Shown in pieces: positions 10,429 to 18,737 of a stretch of 64,000 nt of DNA (positions are counted from its first letter, which is position 1; every line of letters starts with the position of its first letter). The stretch covers positions 2,980,519 to 3,044,518 of the forward strand of contig BCJU01000003.1 in the NCBI GenBank assembly GCA_001600355.1, in the 5' to 3' direction. Source of the stretch: Meira nashicola. Its lineage: Eukaryota > Basidiomycota > Exobasidiomycetes > Exobasidiales > Brachybasidiaceae. The position numbers and the translations under genes were made by a program. A model generated the notes under the pieces. That model saw nothing but the letters and a program-made list of their open reading frames with translations, was not told the DNA's origin and ran no database searches.

Positions 10429-12051
10429 ATGCGTTTGACAGTTTTATCACTTGCTCTTTCCAGTCTGGCTGCTAATTTAGTCAGTGCTGCTTGCCCTTTT
10501 GGTGAATTAGCTCGTCGAGGATTAGCAGATCCAGAATTATCTGAACGTTATTTCCGTGGAGAAGGAATGCCTGATCCAGAAGAATACGTTGCAAAACGTG
10601 CAAATGATCCTTTAGCACCTGGTAATGAAGGTAATGATCCACCACTTTTGGATCCTGTTTCTGGTATTTTATCCGGTGTAGGTTTAGGTGCATTAGTACC
10701 TAGAAGTGAAGAACATCAAGATCAAGTTTATCAACATATTCGTCGTAGATTAGATGAAAGTGAAGAAGAAGCAGATATTCATGCAAATGTTTTAACACCT
10801 CAAGCACAAAAACGTCATTTTAAAGAACGTGGTTTGATTGGTGGTATTTTACAACCTCTTTCAGGTGCATTACAATTTCTTGACGTTCCAACTCCACAAG
10901 AATCAGGATTAAAAGCAATTCCAGGAAATGATCCAAAACATCAATATCAAGCACCAGGTAAAACAGACATTCGTGGTGATTGTCCAACTTTAAACACTTT
11001 AGCAAATCACGGTTATTTAAGTAGAGATGGTATCACTTCTTTCGCTGAAGCTGCAAATGCAATTCAAACTGCTTATTCAATGTCTTTTGATATCGCTGTC
11101 TTCCTTTCCGCTTTAGGTTTATTATCTGGTGGTGATCCAATCACGGGTAAATATTCAATCGGTGGACAAGATTCACGTGTTCCAAATACAGTTGGACCTG
11201 CTTATGGTATCGATCGTCATGGTTTATTCGAATTGGATGCTTCAATTAGTCGTGGTGATGCTTACTTTGGCGATAACCATAGCTTAAATCTTACTCGTTG
11301 GGATAAATTAGTCAGTGATGCAAACACTTATGGAGATGGTTTATTCTCAATCGAAGCTTTAAAACGTAACGCTGCAGACGCCGTTGACGAAAGTCGTAAT
11401 ACAAATCCAGAATTCGCTTTCGGTGGTGATTTTGCCGTTATTTATGCAACAAGAGCACTTTTAGCACGTCCTTTACCAAACGGTACAAATCCAGACGTTC
11501 CAGATTATAAAAATGTTGCACCCTTCTACTTAGATGAATCATTCCCAGAAAACTGGTATAGAATTCCAAATTCTTATTCTTTGGTTGATCTAGTTGCAGA
11601 TATCGGTTCTTTATTCTTATTCAAACCTCAACTTCCAGGTAGAAATGTGAACGGTCGTTATGTTCCATTGGAAAATATTAATATTCCAACCGCACCTGCA
11701 GATGTTGGTTGCTTTGCACTTACTCTTTTATCAACCGCAGGTCCAAGTGCAATCGCTCCTGAAATTCATGGTATTTCAGATATCGTTGAACAGTTACTAA
11801 AGCCAGTCTTACATTCTTCCAATTGCAATACTGATTTATACGATCAAGCTGGAAAATCAAACAACAATACAAATGGTGCAGGTGGTACAGTAAGTGATTT
11901 ACCACCAGGAAGTGACGCAAACAAAGGTTCAGGTTCAGGCGTAACAAAGAAAGGTCAATTTTACGCTCAAACTACAAAACCAACAGGTAAATTTGCAGGT
12001 CAAACACTCACTTCTCGTGCATTGAAGTTCGGTCGTGATTTACTTATTTAG
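10429..12051 (+). CDS. Secreted heme-thiolate peroxidase (chloroperoxidase/UPO family)
   Basis: An intronless 540-residue protein with a signal peptide (MRLTVLSLALSSLAANLVSA). It belongs to the peroxidase family 2 (chloroperoxidase/unspecific peroxygenase) group, whose members use H2O2 and a Cys-ligated heme to oxygenate alkanes, fatty acids and aromatics. The proximal ligand loop is GDCPTLNTLANHGYLSRDG (Cys185), and the acid/metal segment is HGLFELDASISRGDAYFGDN (Glu268, Asp270, Ser272). The mature N-terminus starts ACPFGELARRG, as in the long fungal subfamily. Compared with the textbook PCP and E(G/H)D signatures, this protein has DCP and ELD. The tail is Gly/Ser/Asn-rich. It would act in the secretory pathway or outside the cell. 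Neighbouring ALDH and SDR genes could process its products. Confidence 0.9.
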   Translation: MRLTVLSLALSSLAANLVSAACPFGELARRGLADPELSERYFRGEGMPDPEEYVAKRANDPLAPGNEGNDPPLLDPVSGILSGVGLGALVPRSEEHQDQVYQHIRRRLDESEEEADIHANVLTPQAQKRHFKERGLIGGILQPLSGALQFLDVPTPQESGLKAIPGNDPKHQYQAPGKTDIRGDCPTLNTLANHGYLSRDGITSFAEAANAIQTAYSMSFDIAVFLSALGLLSGGDPITGKYSIGGQDSRVPNTVGPAYGIDRHGLFELDASISRGDAYFGDNHSLNLTRWDKLVSDANTYGDGLFSIEALKRNAADAVDESRNTNPEFAFGGDFAVIYATRALLARPLPNGTNPDVPDYKNVAPFYLDESFPENWYRIPNSYSLVDLVADIGSLFLFKPQLPGRNVNGRYVPLENINIPTAPADVGCFALTLLSTAGPSAIAPEIHGISDIVEQLLKPVLHSSNCNTDLYDQAGKSNNNTNGAGGTVSDLPPGSDANKGSGSGVTKKGQFYAQTTKPTGKFAGQTLTSRALKFGRDLLI

Positions 12052-12598
12052 AATAGAATACCCCCCATCACAACACTATTTAAGGTAGAAGCGCATGTGC
12101 TAGAATGTAAAAACATTGCAGCTCCCTGTCCAAATTTAATCAATCTTTTAAACAAATATTCTTACCGTGACTGTCTACTAATAAGCCCGCTCGCTCTACG
12201 GGCTAGCTTTATGCTCTACGGCATTAAACTGACTGAGGTATATACAGTGCGCCCTACGCCGGGCGCTATGCTATGCAAATAATAGTGTCAGATATAGTGC
12301 CACTTTTAATTAACGGGCGTCAAACCTTATTTTCCGAAGAGAAGTTTAGAAGCACTAAAGCCCGCTAAAAAGTTCAAAAGTGCGGAAGTCCTTTGAATGG
12401 AAAGTGTCCTTGTGTGTGTGTTTGTATGCAATGCACCAATCGCTGTCTTGATTGACGTACCGTATGTCTGTATGTATGCTACCTATCCTTAAGACTTGCA
12501 TGATGAATTCAAGGCAAAGATCATAAGACGGTCTAGTAGCGAAAGAATAAGGTTCCCCCCCCCCTTCTTCTCTCCGTCATGACATTTGATTCGAAAAT
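12052..12598. other. Spacer with hairpins, peroxygenase to DUF2235 B
   Basis: No gene is seen in this 547-base stretch. It contains three hairpins (12184-12266), a 12-base poly-C tract near 12553, and an ATG at 12579 that opens a 7-codon upstream frame overlapping the DUF2235 B start by four bases. Confidence 0.5.
12184..12266. repeat. Three consecutive short hairpins
   Basis: Three inverted repeats follow one another: AGCCCG/CGGGCT at 12184-12204 (9-nt loop), TTTATGC/GCAT(T)AAA at 12208-12228 (loop TCTACG), and GCGCCC/GGGCGC at 12249-12266 (loop TACGCC). All three contain a CTACG core. The function is unknown; terminator or RNA structure is possible. Confidence 0.45.
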
Positions 12599-14554
12599 AT
12601 GACGATGGCTCAAGATTCTCTTCAAGATGGACGTGGTGATATTCATGTGCCATATACAAAAAGAGCACCACAGAAGATCATCATCTTATGTGATGGTACA
12701 TGGTGAGCAAAAAGATTTGATGCTGAATGTCCAACAAAAGATACACTTGACTTAACCATTGACTCCTCTTTTTACAGGCAAAAAAGAGGTGCAGTAGATA
12801 CAGTTCTAACAAGTACAGGTATTTCAACTGCAACCAATACAAAATGGTTCACAAATGTCGCTCTTTTAAGTCAATGCATTTTACCAAACACAGCTGTTCC
12901 TCCTAATTCAAACCTTTTGCCCATGCCTCAAACAGTTTTTTATCAAGATGGAATCGGTGCTTCTCCTTATTTATTTCAACGTTTACTTGAAGGTGCAACT
13001 GGAACATCTTTAGATTTAAAAGTTATGGAAGCATATTCTTTTATTGTTGATAATTATCAAGAAGGTGATCAATTATTCTTTTTTGGCTTTTCAAGAGGAG
13101 CATATACTGCACGTACAGTAGCAGCATTTGTGAATTATATCGGTATCCTTTCCAAACAAGAACGTAGTGTTTCATTGAATACATTATGGCATGCGTTCAA
13201 TCAACGTAATCCATCCGATCCAAATTCAATCACAAAAGCAGAAGAAACTGTATTCAAAGAATTAAACAGATGGCCAAGCGGAAATGCAATGTTTAGCGCA
13301 ATGACAAATTCAAAAATTCAAGATGAATCTATACCAAAACAAAATTCCGCTATCCGAATCACATCTCCAAAGAAAGGCGAATCAATGGATAAAATACTTG
13401 ATTCTTCTACAGCACCGGTAACTCTTCCAATTCAAACGGAATACTTGGAATCGGAAGAAGCAATCAACAAACGTACACCAAAAGTTGTTCCCCCAAAAAT
13501 TGAAGTGATCGGCGTTTTTGATACCGTTGGGGCTCTAGGTGTTCCGGGACGATTCATGAACCCTCAAAAGATGCAATACTATAGTTTCTTTGATCCGATG
13601 CTAGCACCAAACGTTCGACATGCTTTTCATGCGATTTCATTAGGTGAAGATCGAAAAGATTTTTTACCTACAATTTGGAGTTTACCAAAACAAGAATTAA
13701 GTTCAGATGCGGAAATGCGTAAAGGACAAGAGTTAAAACAAGTTTGGTTTCAAGGATCACATTCTGATGTGGGAGGTGGACATCCTTGGCATGGCTTAAG
13801 TGATATTACATTAGCATGGATGATTTCTCAATTGGTTGATAGACCAAAGGGAGAAGCTCCTTTATTGAATATTGATATCGATTTAGCACGTACTTTGCAA
13901 GATTTTCGATTACCATGGGCAAAGCAACCTGAACATCCATCAAGAACTTCAATCATGTTCCAAGAAACGAGACTTTTTAAAGGTTGGAGTATTCCGAAAA
14001 AGTTAACAAAGACTGCCGTTTGGCGTAATACATTAGATCAAGCAAATACACATGAATACATTCATCATAGTGTTATTGAAGGAAAACAATATGATCCTAA
14101 AACATCTCCGCAATTTGACCTTTTGCGCAAAAATCATCCTGACGATTTAGATACTTTATGGGCTCAAGCTTCTGATCCTGAATCGTTGGGAAATACGGAA
14201 AAAGTTATGCGTTGGACATTAGAAGAAAGTATAAAAGCAAGATCACAAAATTATAGTCAAACGCCATTATTTAAACCTTCAAACGATAAAGTACCACTTG
14301 ATGATCCTGAATTACCACCTTCGAAACCTAATGCAATTTCACCTAGCCTTTGGAAAGTTTTTATGGGAATTGCATATGCTCCCGTTTTAGCAACTTCTTA
14401 TTTAATGAATTGGAAACGTCCAATTTTAGAACGTACACCAGTTCCACAACGTAATCTTGAACCTCCAAAGTTGCTAAGTTTATTGCAAAAGCTTGATCGT
14501 GATCCTCAACAAGCCTCTCAACCTTTACCTTCTTTGGGTAATGTTGAAAAATAA
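12599..14554 (+). CDS. DUF2235 (Tle1-like) alpha/beta hydrolase B
   Basis: Two exons, 12599-12702 and 12778-14554, give 626 residues. The 75-nt intron splits the same Trp codon (LCDGT-W) as in paralogue A, which shows common descent. Catalytic features: nucleophile elbow FFFGFSRGAYTART (Ser near residue 140), acid segment VIGVFDTVGALG, and His segment GSHSDVGGGHPWHG. A C-terminal hydrophobic helix (VFMGIAYAPVLATSYLM) is followed by a conserved RNLEPPKLLSLLQKLDRD tail similar to copy A. It contains a roughly 60-residue Ser/Lys-rich insert before the acid segment that differs from copy A. The start could also be the ATG three codons later. Esterase or phospholipase chemistry is a family-based guess. 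It sits between the peroxygenase and the aldehyde dehydrogenase. Confidence 0.85.
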
Positions 14555-14758
14555 ACTATTCTTCAAGGACAATATCACCATACTTTCCATACTCCGGACT
14601 ATACCTGTATGCCTTTCAAACTGAACAATTTAAAGAGTAATCATATCAATTCATAATATCAAAGATGAGAGATAAGAAAAAGAGTGAAATATGAAACAAA
14701 GAAAGGAATCATCAAAAGACCCGCCACGACTACCTTGAAGATATTTGTATATAATTTT

Positions 14759-16569
14759 TTAAGATTTAATCTTTGGTAATTGAGCAATGATTTGATTTAG
14801 GCTTTCAGGTTTTGTGAAAATGATCGCAGCCAAAAGGAAAACCAAAGCGGACAATTTACCGAAACCGAAAATGCTTGAAGAAGAAGAAGACTGTTTTTTT
14901 GAATCATAAGAGACGATCAGGTATAAGAGAGAAACGTGGTATCGAGTTTAAAAAAATTGCAATCAGTCGTAAATAATGATCGTTAAAAAGAAGAAGAGAG
15001 AGAAGAGAGAAACAAGAAATTATGCCTGGAATGTCAGTCATCTTGAGTCAGCATACCGATAAGGGTTTTCAAGGCCCGAATTTAATTACTCACCTTATTA
15101 TACACTTTTTCGGGACGCGAAAAGTTTGGCGTTTTTCCCATTAATAAGCGCATAAAGCTTAAATTGCTATCTTTATAAGGCGGGTAGCGCGTAGAAAGAG
15201 CTTTCTCCGCGATCTGTCCCATCAATCCTCTTGAAGGAGCATGAATGCAACCACGACTATGAGTGAATGTATCAAAGCCTGCTTTTCCATGATAGCTACC
15301 ATAACCCGAATTTCCTGTTCCACCAAAGCCAATATCTTCTACAACGTACTGCAATAAAAGATCACCATCTACTAGACCACCCGATCGAGTCTTCTTGATG
15401 ATATCATTTGTGGTTTGCTTTGATGCGAAGACGTAGGTTGCCAATGGACGATCGTTTGCATTGATATAATCGATAGCACCTTGAACATTGGGAACACTCA
15501 TGATAGGCAAGATTGGACCAAAGATCTCACCTTCCATTGCTGCATCACCAGGTTGAACGTTTGATAAAACAGTTAAATCCATATAACGTTCAGGAGCTTC
15601 AAAGTGACCACCGATTGCAACTTTTGCTTTTGTACGTTCCAAGATACCTGCTAAACGTTTAAATTGACGATCATTAATCACTCTACCGAAATCGGGCGAT
15701 TGACGATTCCCGTTGGGAAAGTATTCTTTAACGACTTTTTTCATTGAATCCAATAACTTTTCTTTACTCTTTTCAGTGACTAAAACGTAATCAGGTGCAA
15801 TGCAAGTTTGACCAACGTTTACAATCTTTGCCCAAAGGATTCTATGAGCTGCAATATTGAAATCTGCATCATCATCAACGACAACAGGCGATTTACCACC
15901 TAATTCTAACGTCGTTGGACATAACCACTTTGCTGCCTTTTCTGCAACGATTCGGCCTACAGTTCCATTTCCGGTATACATGATATGTTCCCATTGCAAA
16001 TCTAACAATTGTGTTGTCTCTTGAACGCCACCGTTAATCACTCTTGACATACGTGGATCCATATATTTTGGCCACAATTCAGCTAACAAACGAGCAGAAT
16101 GAGCAGCAACTTCTGATGGTTTAAGGACAACAGTGCAACCTGCAGCCAAAGCACCAATCATTGGACCAATTTGAACAGAGATTGGATAATTCCATGCACC
16201 GATAACTAAAACTGTTCCTTTTGGATCTTTACGTATTGTTGGATGATGAAGTGCCCAAATCGCACCAGACCAAATCTTTTCATCTTTTGACCATTTTTCG
16301 CATTGATTATGTGCATCTAAAACTGAATTAGTAGTTAACATAATTTCAGCAAAAACTGATTCAAATTTACATCTTCCAAGATCTTTGGCAATTGCATCAG
16401 AAATTGCATCAACGTTATCGTTCAATAAAAATGATAATTGTTTCAATTGATGCTTTCGAAATCCAACATCATACGTAACTCCACTTGCGAACGAATCACG
16501 TAATTCTTGATGTGCTTGTGTAATTTCTTGTGGTGTATTATACACCAAATCGGCTGGTGCAGCTGGCAT
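14759..16569 (-). CDS. Membrane-anchored fatty aldehyde dehydrogenase (ALDH3/HFD1-like)
   Basis: Oxidises long-chain aldehydes to fatty acids with NAD(P)+. Two exons, 16569-15094 and 14890-14759, with a 203-nt intron (GTGAGT donor, AAACAG acceptor), give 535 residues. The start is placed at MPAAPADLVYNTPQEI because the upstream extension is His/Ile-rich leader sequence. Catalytic residues: Glu222 in TTLELGGKSP and Cys256 in VGQTCIAPDYV. The family tail is FGGTGNSGYGSYHGKAGFDT. The short last exon encodes a Ser run and a tail anchor (LSALVFLLAAIIF), as in ER or peroxisomal fatty aldehyde dehydrogenases. Without splicing, the frame stops three codons after the donor and the anchor is lost. It is divergent from the SDR gene and shares its promoter. 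Confidence 0.9.
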
Positions 16570-16774
16570 GATGATGATGGGGGGGATAACTATGTGTGTG
16601 TGTGTATGATATGTGTTGAGATGGTGATGGTAAAGAAGGAAAGTTGTAATCCGAAAATTACGCCACACAAAGATTAACATACAACAAATCTCTAATGATC
16701 AATCACCCCACAAACAGAATCTGTGATATTAAAATTTAAAAGTGGTCTAAGCGTATTTTGTGACATTGTCTGTT

Positions 16775-16792
16775 CGGATCACTACTGATCCG
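16775..16792. promoter_or_regulatory. CGGATC-N6-GATCCG palindrome
   Basis: A perfect inverted repeat with six-base arms around ACTACT, which puts CGG and CCG triplets 12 bases apart. It resembles a Zn2Cys6 dimer site; which regulator binds it is unknown. Confidence 0.45.
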
Positions 16793-16812
16793 TTTCAATT
16801 AAAACAATCGGG

Positions 16813-16829
16813 CGGATCCTGATAATCCG
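16813..16829. promoter_or_regulatory. CGGAT-N7-ATCCG palindrome
   Basis: This is the second inverted CGGAT/ATCCG pair, with CGG and CCG 11 bases apart, 20 bases after the first palindrome and in the same divergent promoter. Confidence 0.45.
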
Positions 16830-17013
16830 TTTCCCAATTTTGCCTGACCGATAGCCGAGGTTTTTATCAAAATTCTTCTATCTCCTTTTTTTTAGTGCGG
16901 GAATTGTTTAAAAAGTTGTTTTGACTGATACAATCAGTGCTTTGAATTGAATGGCTTGACAGTAGTAGTGGTACATACACAAGGATTGATTCATCACACC
17001 CTTCTTCCTTTTG

Positions 17014-17028
17014 GCACAGCGCAGCGCG
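17014..17028. repeat. CAGCGCAGCGC motif, copy 2
   Basis: GCACAGCGCAGCGCG lies in the ALDH/SDR divergent promoter. It shares CAGCGCAGCGCGTT with the copy near 21368. Confidence 0.5.
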
Positions 17029-17301
17029 TTCTACCTCTAGTCTCGCTAGTCTCCCCGTGGGGAAATAGAACCGGCTGAACATCGAACCGGGTGCAAAAAT
17101 TGTACATACCCCGCTCGCATACAGGCTGATCTGACCGCCAAATAAAAAAAAAACTAAAAAAAATAAAAGTAAAAGAATCTTCCTATTCGGAAGCTACACT
17201 GACCGGCATAAAATAAAAAGAATAGACGTTGTTACAATAAATCCTTATAATCAATACCAACTTCTTTTTCCCAAACACCATCACAAACAACAAAAACAAT
17301 C

Positions 17302-18339
17302 ATGGGCTTAAGCATTGATACGGTCGTAAATACGTTAGCAGCAACGGTTTTACATCCGATTGCGTTATTAGGATACGTTGGTTATCGATCATATGAATCA
17401 AAACAATTACCACCTAGAGATGGTCTTTTAACTACAGCATACATCTTTTTAGCACTTCGATTCGGAAAATGGTTTAGTAACAGATGGAGAAATGGATTAA
17501 TTCCATTATCACGTTTAAATGCACAAACATGGACAGAAGAATTAGCTTTAGTAACAGGCGGAGCACAAGGAATAGGTAAACAAACTGCAGAATTATTAGC
17601 AAAAAGAGGATGTAAAGTTGTTGCAATTGATATTGTAAACTTTAAACCAAATCATCCAAACATTCGTGCTTATAAATGTGATATTGGTAATTATGAAGCT
17701 TTAGAATCTTTACGTGATCAAATTCGAAAGGACTTTAATGGACAAGATGTTACAATGGTTGCAAATATTGCAGGATTAAATAATAAATCGTTAATTTTAG
17801 ATTTAGATCGTAAAAAAGTTGATTCAATGATTGACGTCAATCTTAAATCTCACTTTTACACTGCAATGTTATTCTTACCTGCAATGATAAAACGTAAACG
17901 TGGACATTTCTTAAGTGTTGCTTCAACTATGGGATACGTTGGAATTTGTCATCAAAGTGATTATGTTGCAACAAAACACGGTTTAGTTGGAATGCAAGAA
18001 AGTTTATATTATGAAATGCAAAAGATGTATAAAACTCCAAACGTAAGAACTTCAATTGCAATTATAGGTCATACAAAAACAGGTTTATTCGAAACATTTA
18101 ACGTTGGTCCAATCGGAAGATTTTTAGGTCCTTTATTGGAACCTGAATATGTTGCTTCTTTATTAGTTGATGCATTTGAAGCTCAAGAAACAAGAATCAT
18201 TTTAACTCCATTCATGAATAACTTAACTCCTTCTATCAAAGCACATCCACAATTCGTTAGAGATTTAATCCAATCAATGGCAGGAGGTGATGGTTCTTAC
18301 CCTTCAAGACCTTCAGCTGCTCAATTAGGTCATGCTTGA
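17302..18339 (+). CDS. Membrane-associated short-chain dehydrogenase (SDR16C-like)
   Basis: An intronless 345-residue SDR. An N-terminal hydrophobic region (about residues 10-60) precedes the Rossmann motif LVTGGAQGIGKQTAELL (GxxxGxG), followed by ANIAGLNN. The catalytic serine is in SVASTMGYVG and the YxxxK motif is SDYVATKHG. The order and the membrane-facing N-terminus match SDR16C/retinol dehydrogenase-like enzymes, which interconvert hydrophobic alcohols and aldehydes or ketones at the ER or lipid droplets. It shares a promoter with a fatty aldehyde dehydrogenase, so a two-step oxidation of alcohol to aldehyde to acid is a reasonable joint role. The substrate is not visible. The ATG at 17302 is preceded by an A-rich leader. 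Confidence 0.9.
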   Translation: MGLSIDTVVNTLAATVLHPIALLGYVGYRSYESKQLPPRDGLLTTAYIFLALRFGKWFSNRWRNGLIPLSRLNAQTWTEELALVTGGAQGIGKQTAELLAKRGCKVVAIDIVNFKPNHPNIRAYKCDIGNYEALESLRDQIRKDFNGQDVTMVANIAGLNNKSLILDLDRKKVDSMIDVNLKSHFYTAMLFLPAMIKRKRGHFLSVASTMGYVGICHQSDYVATKHGLVGMQESLYYEMQKMYKTPNVRTSIAIIGHTKTGLFETFNVGPIGRFLGPLLEPEYVASLLVDAFEAQETRIILTPFMNNLTPSIKAHPQFVRDLIQSMAGGDGSYPSRPSAAQLGHA

Positions 18340-18737
18340 TTGTGTATGTACTTAAAATCTCTTCTTAATTTAAAATATATAATTTTACTTCCGCGGCTTC
18401 ACCTTTCTTTTAAACTCTCTTTTCTTAGCTTCCGGGGAAAGGGTAAAGCTAAAGCTAGTTAGTTATTTTTTGACAGATTTCCGCTCCGAATGACGCTAAT
18501 AAAAAGAATGAAAGATTTGACGTACGCCTGTAGTGCATGCACTGCACTGCACGCAAATCTGTGCGAATGTGTGGAGAGAATATAGGCTATAATTCAAGAT
18601 TGCCGGAGTTAAATTGCATGTGGGAACAAATTGATGGTCATACCAATAGAGTATAAGTAGCAAGCTTAAAGAGGGGAAAATTATCACGATGACTTCAATT
18701 GAGACTTCAATTGAGAATATTTTATTGTTTAAAAAAA
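18340..18737. other. Spacer between SDR and GH95 genes
   Basis: No gene is seen. The spacer contains a 12-base palindrome AGTGCATGCACT at 18532-18543 followed by GCACTGCACGC. Otherwise it looks like a 3' UTR plus the GH95 promoter. Confidence 0.45.

Larger units (their letters stand above)
16570..17301. promoter_or_regulatory. Divergent ALDH/SDR promoter region
   Basis: This 732-base bidirectional region carries two CGGAT/ATCCG palindromes (listed separately), the repeated string ATCCGTTTC, an isolated TTCGGAAG near 17187, and a CAGCGCAGCGC element at 17014-17028. A GT-rich stretch lies in the ALDH leader near 16593. No coding frame of substance is present. Confidence 0.55.

Noticed and set aside
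16570..16680. 37-residue N-terminal extension of the aldehyde dehydrogenase
   Set aside because: It is His/Tyr/Ile-rich leader sequence over a CA/GT repeat; the family-like start is MPAAPADL.
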